Below, one piece after another: positions 1 to 6,541 of a stretch of 64,000 bases of DNA (positions within the stretch are counted from its first letter, which is position 1; the number at the start of each line of letters is the position of its first letter). The notes beneath the pieces were generated by a model. That model had not been told where the DNA came from and ran no database searches. It saw nothing but the letters and a program-made list of their open reading frames with translations. The translations under genes and the position numbers were made by a program. The DNA lies in assembly GCA_002724925.1 (NCBI GenBank), contig PBQA01000013.1:124001-188000 (forward strand), written 5' to 3'. Source of the DNA: Oceanospirillaceae bacterium. Lineage in GTDB: Bacteria > Pseudomonadota > Gammaproteobacteria > Pseudomonadales > Oceanobacteraceae.

Positions 1-730
1 CTTCAACATAGTCTGGGCGGAATCCGCGCTCTTCAAGGCGAAGACTAGCTGCACTCAGGCTACTTTCAAGCGATTCACCCGCGTTCAGTGCATCGGCGAT
101 TTCGTTCAGCGTCTTGTAGAGTCCGGTGGCGAGCTGGCGTTCTTCGTCCGTCAGATAGCCGTTGCGCGAACTCAGTGCCAGGCCATCTTCGGCCCGGGCG
201 GTCGGCACAGTGACAACCTCTACCGGAATACATAGATCGCTAACCATTTTCTTGATGACGGCGACCTGTTGGAAGTCTTTCTCGCCAAAGAAAGCGGCGT
301 CGGGCAGTACCTGATTAAACAGCTTGGTAACAACAGTCGACACGCCATCGAAGTGACCCGGACGGCTGCCTCCACACAGACCTTCAGAAACTACAGGCAC
401 ATGGACGATGCTTTGTTCGTCCTGGCCGTTCGGGTACATTTCATCAACGTCTGGTGCGAACAGAAGGTCGCAGTTGGCTGCGGCAAGCTTTTCCTGATCC
501 TGCGGCAGGGTGCGCGGATAGCGTTGCAGGTCAGTTTTGTCGTTGAACTGCAGCGGATTCACAAAGATGCTGCTGACGACGTAGTCGGTCTCGTCGTTGG
601 CTCGATCTACCAGGCTGATGTGGCCGGCATGCAGGTTACCCATCGTCGGCACAAAGCCAATACGTTTTCCGCTCATACGAGCGTTGCGGACGTGTTCCCG
701 CAGTTCAGCAATCGTATGAACTGTAATCAT
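1..730 (-). CDS. panC: Pantothenate synthetase, 3' end cut by window edge
   Basis: Condenses pantoate with beta-alanine using ATP, the last step of cytoplasmic pantothenate synthesis. The translation begins [16 protein letters not shown] and contains the nucleotide-binding HIGH-like segment [13 protein letters not shown] and the later LSSRNGYLT (KMSKS-like) segment. About 243 codons are present; the family is usually about 280, so roughly the last 40 residues lie outside the window. The ATG overlaps the panB stop as ATGA, which fixes the start and implies translational coupling. It follows panB, folK and pcnB on the same strand, the usual pan/folK order in gammaproteobacteria. Confidence 0.95.
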   Translation of the reverse strand, partial: MITVHTIAELREHVRNARMSGKRIGFVPTMGNLHAGHISLVDRANDETDYVVSSIFVNPLQFNDKTDLQRYPRTLPQDQEKLAAANCDLLFAPDVDEMYPNGQDEQSIVHVPVVSEGLCGGSRPGHFDGVSTVVTKLFNQVLPDAAFFGEKDFQQVAVIKKMVSDLCIPVEVVTVPTARAEDGLALSSRNGYLTDEERQLATGLYKTLNEIADALNAGESLESSLSAASLRLEERGFRPDYVE

Positions 731-1536
731 GCATCAAATCCGTGTTCTGGAGCGGGGAAGCTGCCATCGCGAACTTCATCGGCGTAGGATTTGATGGCTT
801 CGGGCACAGTACGGCCATCGGTCATGTAGTTCTTAACAAACTTAGGAATGTGCTGAGTATTGAGGCCGAGCATGTCGTAACACACCAGCACCTGAGCATC
901 CGTGTCTGAACCCGCACCAATGCCGACAACAGGAACATTCACTGCTTCGGTAATGCGCTTCGCAAGAGGGCTTGGAACACATTCAAGCAGGATAATATCA
1001 GCCCCGGCTTCTGCCAGAGCAATGGAGTGCGCGACCATGGCATCGGCTTTTTCTTCTTCGCGGCCCTGAACGCGATAACCGCCCATTTTGTTCACAGCTT
1101 GCGGTGTCAGGCCTAGGTGTGCGCATACAGGAACTCCCTGACGTGCCAGGCTTTCGACAAGAGGCACCAGCCAGTCATCACCTTCGACCTTCACCATGTG
1201 GGCACCCGCCTGCATGACAGCACGTGCGCTTGCTACGCCTGTCGCAATATCACCATAAGTCATAAATGGCAGGTCAGTCATAATAAGTGCCTGACGTTCT
1301 GCACGGGCGTTGCCGCGTGCCACGGCCGCGGTGTGATAAACCATTTCTTCGAGGGTCACAGGAATCGTGCTGGTCTGCCCCTGAATAACGTTACCGAGTG
1401 AATCACCAACCAGCAGGGCCTCAACACCTGCGTCGGCGGCAAGTTGGGCGAAGGTGGCATCGTACGCGGTCAGTACAGAAAACTTCTGACCTTTGTCTTT
1501 CATGCTTTGTAACGTGCGGATGCTGATAGCGCTCAT
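727..1536 (-). CDS. panB: 3-methyl-2-oxobutanoate hydroxymethyltransferase
   Basis: Transfers a hydroxymethyl group from methylene-tetrahydrofolate to alpha-ketoisovalerate, giving ketopantoate, the first committed pantothenate step. The 269-residue length is normal. The motif [10 protein letters not shown] places the metal-binding Asp at residue 45, as in the E. coli enzyme; [17 protein letters not shown] and the catalytic-Glu segment LLECVPS follow in the expected order. A GGAGAA ribosome binding site sits 8 nt before the ATG. It is coupled to panC by a 4-nt overlap and lies 60 bp downstream of folK, whose pathway supplies its folate cofactor. Confidence 0.97.
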   Translation of the reverse strand: MSAISIRTLQSMKDKGQKFSVLTAYDATFAQLAADAGVEALLVGDSLGNVIQGQTSTIPVTLEEMVYHTAAVARGNARAERQALIMTDLPFMTYGDIATGVASARAVMQAGAHMVKVEGDDWLVPLVESLARQGVPVCAHLGLTPQAVNKMGGYRVQGREEEKADAMVAHSIALAEAGADIILLECVPSPLAKRITEAVNVPVVGIGAGSDTDAQVLVCYDMLGLNTQHIPKFVKNYMTDGRTVPEAIKSYADEVRDGSFPAPEHGFDA

Positions 1537-1596
1537 GCTGTTTATTCTCCGGTAATCCCGATACGCGGGTTATGGGCGTATGGTGCGGATTGTGGG

Positions 1597-2091
1597 TTAT
1601 AAGTCAATAACGGGCGATTGCAGCTTGTGCAGATCGCCATCAAATTCAGGCTCAATCTGACAGAGCGGTTGCCCGTCAGGAAGGACGAGATCCGGCGCGA
1701 TCTCAAGCAATGGAGTAACGACGAACGACCGGTTCTTCATTTCGTGGTGCGGGAGGTTGAGGCGTTCTGAACTCAGTGTTTCATCACCGTACAGAAGAAT
1801 GTCGAGGTCAATACAGCGCTCACCCCAGTGGCGCTGCTTTACCCGGCCCTGGGTCTTTTCGATCGCCTGTAAAGCATCGAGGAGATCCATAGGGGAGAGC
1901 CCGGTTTCAAGTTCGGCGACTGCATTCACATAGTCGGGCTGATCTTCAGGGCCGAGCGGTGCGCTGCCATAAAGAGAAGAACACCGATGGAGCTGAGTCT
2001 CTGGCAGTGCTTTCAGTGTTTGCAGGGCGATATGAATCTGCTCGATGGGCCCGTCAATGTTGGCCCCAAGCCCGATATAAACCGTGGTCAT
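1597..2091 (-). CDS. folK: 2-amino-4-hydroxy-6-hydroxymethyldihydropteridine pyrophosphokinase
   Basis: Transfers pyrophosphate from ATP to hydroxymethyl-dihydropterin in folate synthesis. The 164-residue protein opens with YIGLGANIDGP and has the signature RCIDLDILLYGDE, whose Asp pair binds Mg-ATP in this family. It begins 5 nt after the pcnB stop, so it is almost certainly in the pcnB-folK-panB-panC operon. The length matches the family (about 160). Confidence 0.96.
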   Translation of the reverse strand: MTTVYIGLGANIDGPIEQIHIALQTLKALPETQLHRCSSLYGSAPLGPEDQPDYVNAVAELETGLSPMDLLDALQAIEKTQGRVKQRHWGERCIDLDILLYGDETLSSERLNLPHHEMKNRSFVVTPLLEIAPDLVLPDGQPLCQIEPEFDGDLHKLQSPVIDL

Positions 2092-2096
2092 TGGGG

Positions 2097-3464
2097 TCAG
2101 CTACGGTTGTTATTGCCGTTGCGGCGACGACGTGGACGGCGGCGACGCTGGCCATCATTACGTTCGCCTGCACCATCGTTGCGTCTGTCGTGCGAACGAC
2201 TGGCTGCCGGTGGATGATCTTTCTGTATGTCGGTCCAGAAGTCACACAGCTCCTGCAGATCTTCACCGGACTGATGACGTAATAGCAGGAAGTCGTAGGC
2301 GGCACGGAAGCGCGGATGCTGGGTCAGCTCGGCAGCCTTGCGGCTACGTGTTTTTGGCAGGCGCAGCTGCATCTCCCAGATCTCACGCATCGGGATCGAG
2401 AAACGCTTAGGAATCGCTGTTGCTTTCACCTGTTCCTGGAGCACTTTATCGGCAGCCTTCTGAATGGCCGGATGCGGCGCCATGCCGTCGTCTTCGTATT
2501 TCTGACGCACTTTATTCAGTTGTGGCCAGAGCAAGGCTGCGAGGAAGAAATAAGGTGTTACTGACTTACCCGCCTGGATGCGGGCATCGGTGTTACGCAT
2601 GGTGTTCTCAATGAGAGACACGGCGTAATCGTCTTCCTGCATACGTTGCTCAGCAGACGGGAACAGAGGTTCGAACAGGTGGTAGTCACGCAGCATACGC
2701 ACAGTATCCAGTGCGTTACCCGCCAGAATAAGCTTCAGTGACTCTTCAAACAGGCGTGCTGCAGGAATCTGAGTCATCAGCGGCGCCATGTCGCGAATTG
2801 GCGCCGCTGTGTTGGCTTCGATATCAAAGCCGAGTTTTACCGCAAAGCGGATAGCTCGCAGCATGCGTACCGGGTCTTCGCGGTAACGTGTCGCCGGGTC
2901 ACCGATCAGACGGATCTGTTTTGCCTTCAGGTCGTCCCAGCCGCCAGCGTAGGAGTGCACGCTGAAATCATCAATGTTGTAGTACAGAGCATTAATGGTG
3001 AAGTCGCGGCGCATGGCGTCTTCATCTTTATTTCCGTAAACGTTATCGCGCAGGATCATACCCTGGTCGCCCTGACGGGATACTTTGTCTGAGTGCTCTT
3101 CAGAAGGTGGAGCACGGAAGGTCGCGACCTCAATCACTTCGCGGCCAAACACGACATGAACCAGCTTAAAGCGGCGACCGATCAGGCGAGAGTTGCGGAA
3201 CAGAGCGTTAACCTGCTCTGGTGTCGCATCGGTCGACACATCGAAATCTTTAGGTGACAAACCCAGAAGGTTATCGCGGACACCGCCACCCACAAGGTAC
3301 GCACCGTAGCCTGCTTTACGCAGTCGATAGAGGACCTTAAGCGCAGCCTCACTGATGTTTGTGCGGGAAATAGAATGCTCGTCGCGCGGAATCACACGCA
3401 GCTGTACGTCATCGGCAGCGACTTTCTGGCTGAACAGCTTTTTGACTCGGTTGATCAGGGTCAC
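2097..3464 (-). CDS. pcnB: Poly(A) polymerase I
   Basis: Adds 3' poly(A) tails to RNAs and thereby marks them for decay. The class II nucleotidyltransferase head is clear: GGGVRDNLLGLSP followed by KDFDVSTDATPEQV with the catalytic Asp pair, then RRFKLVHVVFG. A very basic, Asn/Arg-rich tail closes the 455-residue protein, as in other bacterial PcnB proteins. The start is a GTG with only a weak ribosome binding site, so a slightly different start is possible. It is the first gene after the three CrcZ-like RNA cassettes, and the last cassette's terminator lies about 105 bp upstream; a separate pcnB promoter is therefore expected in 3465-3570 but I cannot point to one confidently. Confidence 0.96.
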   Translation of the reverse strand: MTLINRVKKLFSQKVAADDVQLRVIPRDEHSISRTNISEAALKVLYRLRKAGYGAYLVGGGVRDNLLGLSPKDFDVSTDATPEQVNALFRNSRLIGRRFKLVHVVFGREVIEVATFRAPPSEEHSDKVSRQGDQGMILRDNVYGNKDEDAMRRDFTINALYYNIDDFSVHSYAGGWDDLKAKQIRLIGDPATRYREDPVRMLRAIRFAVKLGFDIEANTAAPIRDMAPLMTQIPAARLFEESLKLILAGNALDTVRMLRDYHLFEPLFPSAEQRMQEDDYAVSLIENTMRNTDARIQAGKSVTPYFFLAALLWPQLNKVRQKYEDDGMAPHPAIQKAADKVLQEQVKATAIPKRFSIPMREIWEMQLRLPKTRSRKAAELTQHPRFRAAYDFLLLRHQSGEDLQELCDFWTDIQKDHPPAASRSHDRRNDGAGERNDGQRRRRPRRRRNGNNNRS

Positions 3465-3569
3465 GATAGAAGTGGTTCTCTGGTTAATCTGCGAGCGAGT
3501 TTACAGCTAAGCCGGAGCGGACACAAAGTAAACAGTTGAAGCTGGCCCGGAGGGGTAGGTAACAGGCAA

Positions 3570-3606
3570 AGAAAAAGCCGCACTGATTGGGGCCAGTGCG
3601 GCTTTC
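3570..3606 (-). terminator. Intrinsic terminator of CrcZ-like RNA 3
   Basis: On the minus strand an 11-bp perfect stem (3574-3584 with 3595-3605, half-site AAAGCCGCACT) with a 10-nt loop runs into a TTTTTC tract. It closes the third RNA cassette before pcnB. Confidence 0.9.
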
Positions 3607-3882
3607 TGAGTCGGTTGTGCCGGATGTTGTTATTGTTATGCCCAGCAACCATGTCGACAGATGTTTTGAATGGGCATCCCCTGCCTCATTTTTTATTGTT
3701 GTTGTCGGCGCTCAATGCGCATTCAAAACATTTGTCACCCAGGCCTTTGTTATTTTTATTGTTGGCCCTTCTTCTCTACCCGATCCCGTTGGAAGCACTT
3801 TGTTATTTTTATTGGTGCGCTTCGTTCTGAGATCTTGCTGAGGCGTCGCATTTGTTATTTTTATAGTTTGCGTTGCTCTCTG
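3571..3882 (-). ncRNA. CrcZ-like Hfq/Crc decoy sRNA, copy 3 (nearest pcnB)
   Basis: Predicted RNA of about 312 nt from a sigma-54 start near 3882 to the GC stem plus U-tract at 3571-3606. Read on the minus strand it contains five A-rich motifs: 3851-3870, 3799-3815, 3747-3764, 3688-3705 and 3625-3639. The last two read as in-phase A-R-N triplets (AACAACAATAAAA and AACAATAACAACA). In pseudomonads CrcZ, made under CbrB control immediately after cbrB, carries such CA motifs and titrates Hfq-Crc, relieving catabolite repression. Position, promoter type and motifs match that family. Sequence identity to known CrcZ was not tested, and the presence of Crc in this genome cannot be seen here. Confidence 0.82.
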
Positions 3883-3892
3883 ATGAATATAA

Positions 3893-4041
3893 AGCGAATG
3901 GTGTGCCAACTTTTAAAAACCTATATATATCAATAGCTTATGTTTCATTGCCCCGGTTTTTGAGTTGTGCTGTGGGCCGAAGTGTTACGAAAGATTACGG
4001 ATTGTGTAACCCACAGGTAACAAACTTCAGGAAACGTAACA
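3893..4041 (-). promoter_or_regulatory. Sigma-54 promoter 3 with IHF-like site and CbrB-type upstream sites
   Basis: On the minus strand TGGCACACCATTCGCT (3908 to 3893) fits the -24/-12 consensus with GG and GC at the required 10-bp spacing. A perfect IHF consensus match (TATCAATAGCTTA on the plus strand, 3928-3940) starts 20 bp upstream of the -24 box. Upstream lie TGTTAC at 3983-3988 and the GTAAC-type half-sites at 4006-4011, 4017-4022 and 4036-4041. The TGTTAC begins 75 bp from the -24 box. This is the standard layout of an enhancer-dependent promoter; CbrB, encoded just upstream, is the obvious activator. Confidence 0.85.
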
Positions 4042-4140
4042 CTGAGTAAATGTTCAATCAGCCTTACGCCGGATGCCACTGAAGAGTAAACCGTCGAGAG
4101 GTTATGAAGAGGTCGAATCGGGTAGGGCGAATTTCAGGCA

Positions 4141-4166
4141 ATAAAAAAGCCGCAGGTGCGGCTTCT
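4141..4166 (-). terminator. Intrinsic terminator of CrcZ-like RNA 2
   Basis: Minus-strand stem AAGCCGC/GCGGCTT (4158-4164 with 4147-4153) with a four-base loop is followed by TTTTTT. Confidence 0.88.
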
Positions 4167-4373
4167 TGGATTCTTTCTGCAGTCTTTGTTTGGACGCCTC
4201 TGTTATTTTTATTGTTAGCGGCCCAACTGTCTTATTTTTCTCTGTTCTTCCGTACTTCTTATTGTTTGTGAAGGGGTTCTTCACCGGGCTTGCTGATTAT
4301 TTTTATTGTTTGCGTTTCAGCAGCAAGCCCCGCAGTTCGACTTTGTTATTTTTATTGGTGTCGTCCTGCTGTA
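4143..4373 (-). ncRNA. CrcZ-like Hfq/Crc decoy sRNA, copy 2 (middle)
   Basis: Predicted RNA of about 231 nt, the shortest of the three, from a sigma-54 start near 4373 to the terminator at 4141-4166. Strong A-rich motifs on the minus strand are at 4342-4359, 4296-4312 and 4200-4217; weaker A-rich stretches are at 4258-4270 and 4232-4239. It shares promoter layout and motif sequence with its neighbours but has fewer clean motifs, so it may bind fewer Hfq/Crc units. The assignment is by position and motif, not by alignment to known CrcZ/CrcY/CrcX. Confidence 0.8.
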
Positions 4374-4383
4374 TGTAAAATAA

Positions 4384-4575
4384 TGCCAAGACCGTGCCAA
4401 TTTTTAAAAACCTATATTTTTCAATGGGTTATGTTTTTTGGTGATGTGTGGTAGGCGCATTTTTACAGAAAGTGTTACGTAACATTACGCTGACATATGT
4501 CTATTGGTAACAGTTGGGTGAGTGGGGGTAACACTTTAGTCGAAGGCTTGAGGTAGGGGTAACAAAGACGTTACC
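4384..4575 (-). promoter_or_regulatory. Sigma-54 promoter 2 with IHF-like site and CbrB-type upstream sites
   Basis: TGGCACGGTCTTGGCA on the minus strand (4399 to 4384) carries GG and GC in -24/-12 spacing. An IHF-like site with one mismatch is at 4419-4431, again starting 20 bp above the -24 box. A full palindrome TGTTACGTAACA lies at 4473-4484, starting 74 bp above the -24 box; further GTAACA/GTTACC half-sites are at 4507-4512, 4528-4533, 4559-4564 and 4570-4575. This copy has the densest array of half-sites. Confidence 0.84.
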
Positions 4576-4623
4576 GATCGGGAATGATTGCTGGGCCAGA
4601 GGCTGATGTCTGACGAACAGACA

Positions 4624-4650
4624 ATAAAAAAGCCGCTTATGCGGCTCTTC
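4624..4650 (-). terminator. Intrinsic terminator of CrcZ-like RNA 1
   Basis: Minus-strand stem AGCCGC/GCGGCT (4646-4641 with 4636-4631) around a four-base loop is followed by TTTTTATT. Confidence 0.88.
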
Positions 4651-4885
4651 AGGGGCGTTATTCTTATTATTCTGTGCTGCCACAGGTATCATCGTCGTTT
4701 TGAATAGGCAGAGCTTCTGTTTTTATTGTTGTTATGTCTCTGCTCATTCGAAACTAACAATGGTGGCCATTGTCGTTTTTGTTATGAGGTTGGGAATTTC
4801 CGGCGCTTTATTATTGTTATTTGTGCGCCTCCCGCTTACCGGCAGTGTCTCTTTGTTATTTTTATTGATGGACACCAGCTCAGTA
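4625..4885 (-). ncRNA. crcZ: CrcZ-like Hfq/Crc decoy sRNA, copy 1 (nearest cbrB)
   Basis: Predicted RNA of about 261 nt from a sigma-54 start near 4885 to the terminator at 4624-4650. It has five A-rich motifs on the minus strand: 4852-4868, 4806-4824, 4774-4786, 4718-4735 and 4656-4673. The motifs at 4806-4824 and 4656-4673 read as runs of four or five A-R-N triplets, the pattern bound by the Hfq distal face. Its place directly after cbrB is that of crcZ in Pseudomonas. No open reading frame of plausible composition occurs in this strand. The gene symbol rests on synteny and motif content only. Confidence 0.83.
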
Positions 4886-4895
4886 CTGTCTATAA

Positions 4896-5065
4896 AGCGA
4901 AAGCCGTGCCAAAAATAAAAATCACTTAAAAATCAATGATTTATGAAATTACACCTGTCTATAATTATAGACAGTTAGACTAAAGTGTTACTAACTGTGA
5001 GCCATTCGGTAACAGATTTGATACCTGAGTAACACTCTGTAACTGGATTCGTTATGTGCGTAACA
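4896..5065 (-). promoter_or_regulatory. Sigma-54 promoter 1 with IHF site and CbrB-type upstream sites
   Basis: TGGCACGGCTTTCGCT on the minus strand (4911 to 4896) is a good -24/-12 element. A perfect IHF consensus match (AATCAATGATTTA, 4931-4943) starts 20 bp above the -24 box. TGTTAC at 4986-4991 starts 75 bp above it, and GTAACA half-sites follow at 5009-5014, 5029-5034 and 5060-5065. A perfect 20-bp palindrome occupies 4955-4974, between the IHF site and TGTTAC, and is absent from the other two copies. Confidence 0.86.
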
Positions 5066-5137
5066 GAAAAGGAAGAAGGCTGTCTCGAGAGGAGTGTGTA
5101 ACGGTAAGGGCTGACAGCAGGAGTGGCCGAGCTGGAA

Positions 5138-6541
5138 TCAGCGGCCACCCTTTTTGCGTGGAATACCCAGGCGTTGCCGGCGTTCCCACAGTGATTTACG
5201 TGAGATACCGAGCTTTTTCGCCAGTTCGGTCTCGGTCATTGAGGCTTCGTTTTCGAGCACGAAGTGCACAAAGTAATCGTCCAGCGACAGGTCCCCCTGT
5301 TGCTCGTCGTTCTGGTCTGTGGGCTGGTAGGGGTTGTCTTCGACAAGACTGTTACGCATGGAATCGCTGATGTAACGGTCGGGGCTGACTTCAATGCCCA
5401 GCAGATCGGGCTCGACCTCGTCGGATTCAGCAAGGATAACGGAGCGCTCTACTGCGTTCTCAAGCTCGCGTACATTGCCGGGCCAGTGGTAATCACGAAT
5501 GGCTTTCAGTGAGGCATCGTTAAAGCGCATTGGGGCCGTCGCCATCTTTTCGCAGGCGCGAGCCAGCATAGCTACAGCAATCTCAATGACATCTTCACCT
5601 CGGTCTCGCAACGGCGGCAGGTGCAGCTCCATAACATTCAGACGGTAGTAGAGGTCTTCACGGAATTCACCCTGCGAGGAGAGTTCTTTCAGGTTGCGGT
5701 GTGTAGCGGCAACAAGGCGGACATTCACTTTCTGGCTTTGCACGGAGCCGACACGACGGATCTCGCCCTCCTGTAGAACGCGTAGCAGGCGAGCCTGTGC
5801 TTCCAGAGGCAGTTCGCCGATTTCATCCAGAAACAGGGTGCCGCCATCGGCAGCTTCAACCAGACCCTGGCGCTGTGCCGTTGCACCGGTAAATGCACCT
5901 TTCTCGTGACCAAAGAGTTCCGACTCGATCAGAGTTTCAGGAATGGCCGCACAGTTTACTGAAATCAGTGGTTTGTCGGCACGTCGGCTTTGATTATGGA
6001 TCGCTTTCGCAACCAGCTCTTTACCGGTACCGGACTCGCCCTGGATAAGCACAGTGGCATCAGTCGGGGCGACTTTGGCAATCTTGCGGAATAACAACTG
6101 CATCGGCTCGCAGCTGCCTATAATTCCGGTTTTAGAGGAAGGTACTGGCTCGGGCAGGTCGTCGTGCGGGTCGGCAACTGCGTCAGTTGTCTCTGTACGC
6201 ATCGCCAGGATACGTTCAACTGCCTGAATCATTTCGTCGTGATCAAAGGGTTTGGCAATGTAATCAACCGCGCCGAGCTTCATGGCATCGACGGCAGAAC
6301 GCAGGCTGGCGTAGCTGGTCATGATAAGAACCGGCACTTTACCTGCGAGCTCAATAAGGTCAGTGCCATGGCCACCAGGCAGTCTCAGGTCGCTGATGAT
6401 CATGTCATAGCTGGTCAGGTCGAGCGCTTTGGCGGCATCGACAGAGTCTGCTTCAGTCACTTCATGATTATGGCGAGTTAACAGGCGACGCACCGCGTTG
6501 CGGATAATAGCTTCGTCTTCTACGACCAGAATATGACTCAT
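5138..6541 (-). CDS. cbrB: Sigma-54-dependent response regulator CbrB
   Basis: Cytoplasmic NtrC-family activator, partner of CbrA, controlling carbon/nitrogen balance and catabolite repression. The 467-residue protein has a receiver domain with phospho-acceptor Asp51 in [10 protein letters not shown], an AAA+ domain with Walker [14 protein letters not shown] and the sigma-54 contact motif GAFTGA, and a C-terminal Fis-type helix-turn-helix ([19 protein letters not shown]). Start and cbrA stop overlap as ATGA. Identification as CbrB rather than another NtrC paralogue rests on the SLC5-type sensor upstream and the gluQ/pcnB flanks. The three downstream sigma-54 promoters are its likely targets. 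A stem (5123-5129 with 5142-5148) spans the stop codon but lacks a U-tract in this direction. Confidence 0.95.
   Translation of the reverse strand: MSHILVVEDEAIIRNAVRRLLTRHNHEVTEADSVDAAKALDLTSYDMIISDLRLPGGHGTDLIELAGKVPVLIMTSYASLRSAVDAMKLGAVDYIAKPFDHDEMIQAVERILAMRTETTDAVADPHDDLPEPVPSSKTGIIGSCEPMQLLFRKIAKVAPTDATVLIQGESGTGKELVAKAIHNQSRRADKPLISVNCAAIPETLIESELFGHEKGAFTGATAQRQGLVEAADGGTLFLDEIGELPLEAQARLLRVLQEGEIRRVGSVQSQKVNVRLVAATHRNLKELSSQGEFREDLYYRLNVMELHLPPLRDRGEDVIEIAVAMLARACEKMATAPMRFNDASLKAIRDYHWPGNVRELENAVERSVILAESDEVEPDLLGIEVSPDRYISDSMRNSLVEDNPYQPTDQNDEQQGDLSLDDYFVHFVLENEASMTETELAKKLGISRKSLWERRQRLGIPRKKGGR

Larger units (their letters stand above)
3625..4868 (-). repeat. Dispersed A-rich (A-R-N) motif array
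   Basis: At least thirteen short motifs are spread over three RNA cassettes. Five copies of the identical 14-mer CAATAAAAATAACA (minus strand) occur, with plus-strand starts at 3748, 3801, 4201, 4344 and 4854; other copies differ by one or a few bases. Spacing is irregular and the intervening sequence is unrelated, so this is a set of repeated protein-binding sites in RNA rather than a tandem repeat or CRISPR. Confidence 0.85.

Noticed and set aside
3625-4868. CRISPR array or tandem-repeat array
   Set aside because: Repeats are only 12-18 bp, vary in sequence, are irregularly spaced (43 to over 300 bp apart) and are interrupted by promoters and terminators; no cas genes nearby.
3587-4929. 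Open frames of 60-90 codons on the plus strand, rich in Phe, Leu and Tyr, and short minus-strand frames in the cbrB-pcnB gap
   Set aside because: They are translations of the U-rich complement of the sRNA motif array, they cross the terminators and promoters described, and have no ribosome binding sites or sensible composition.
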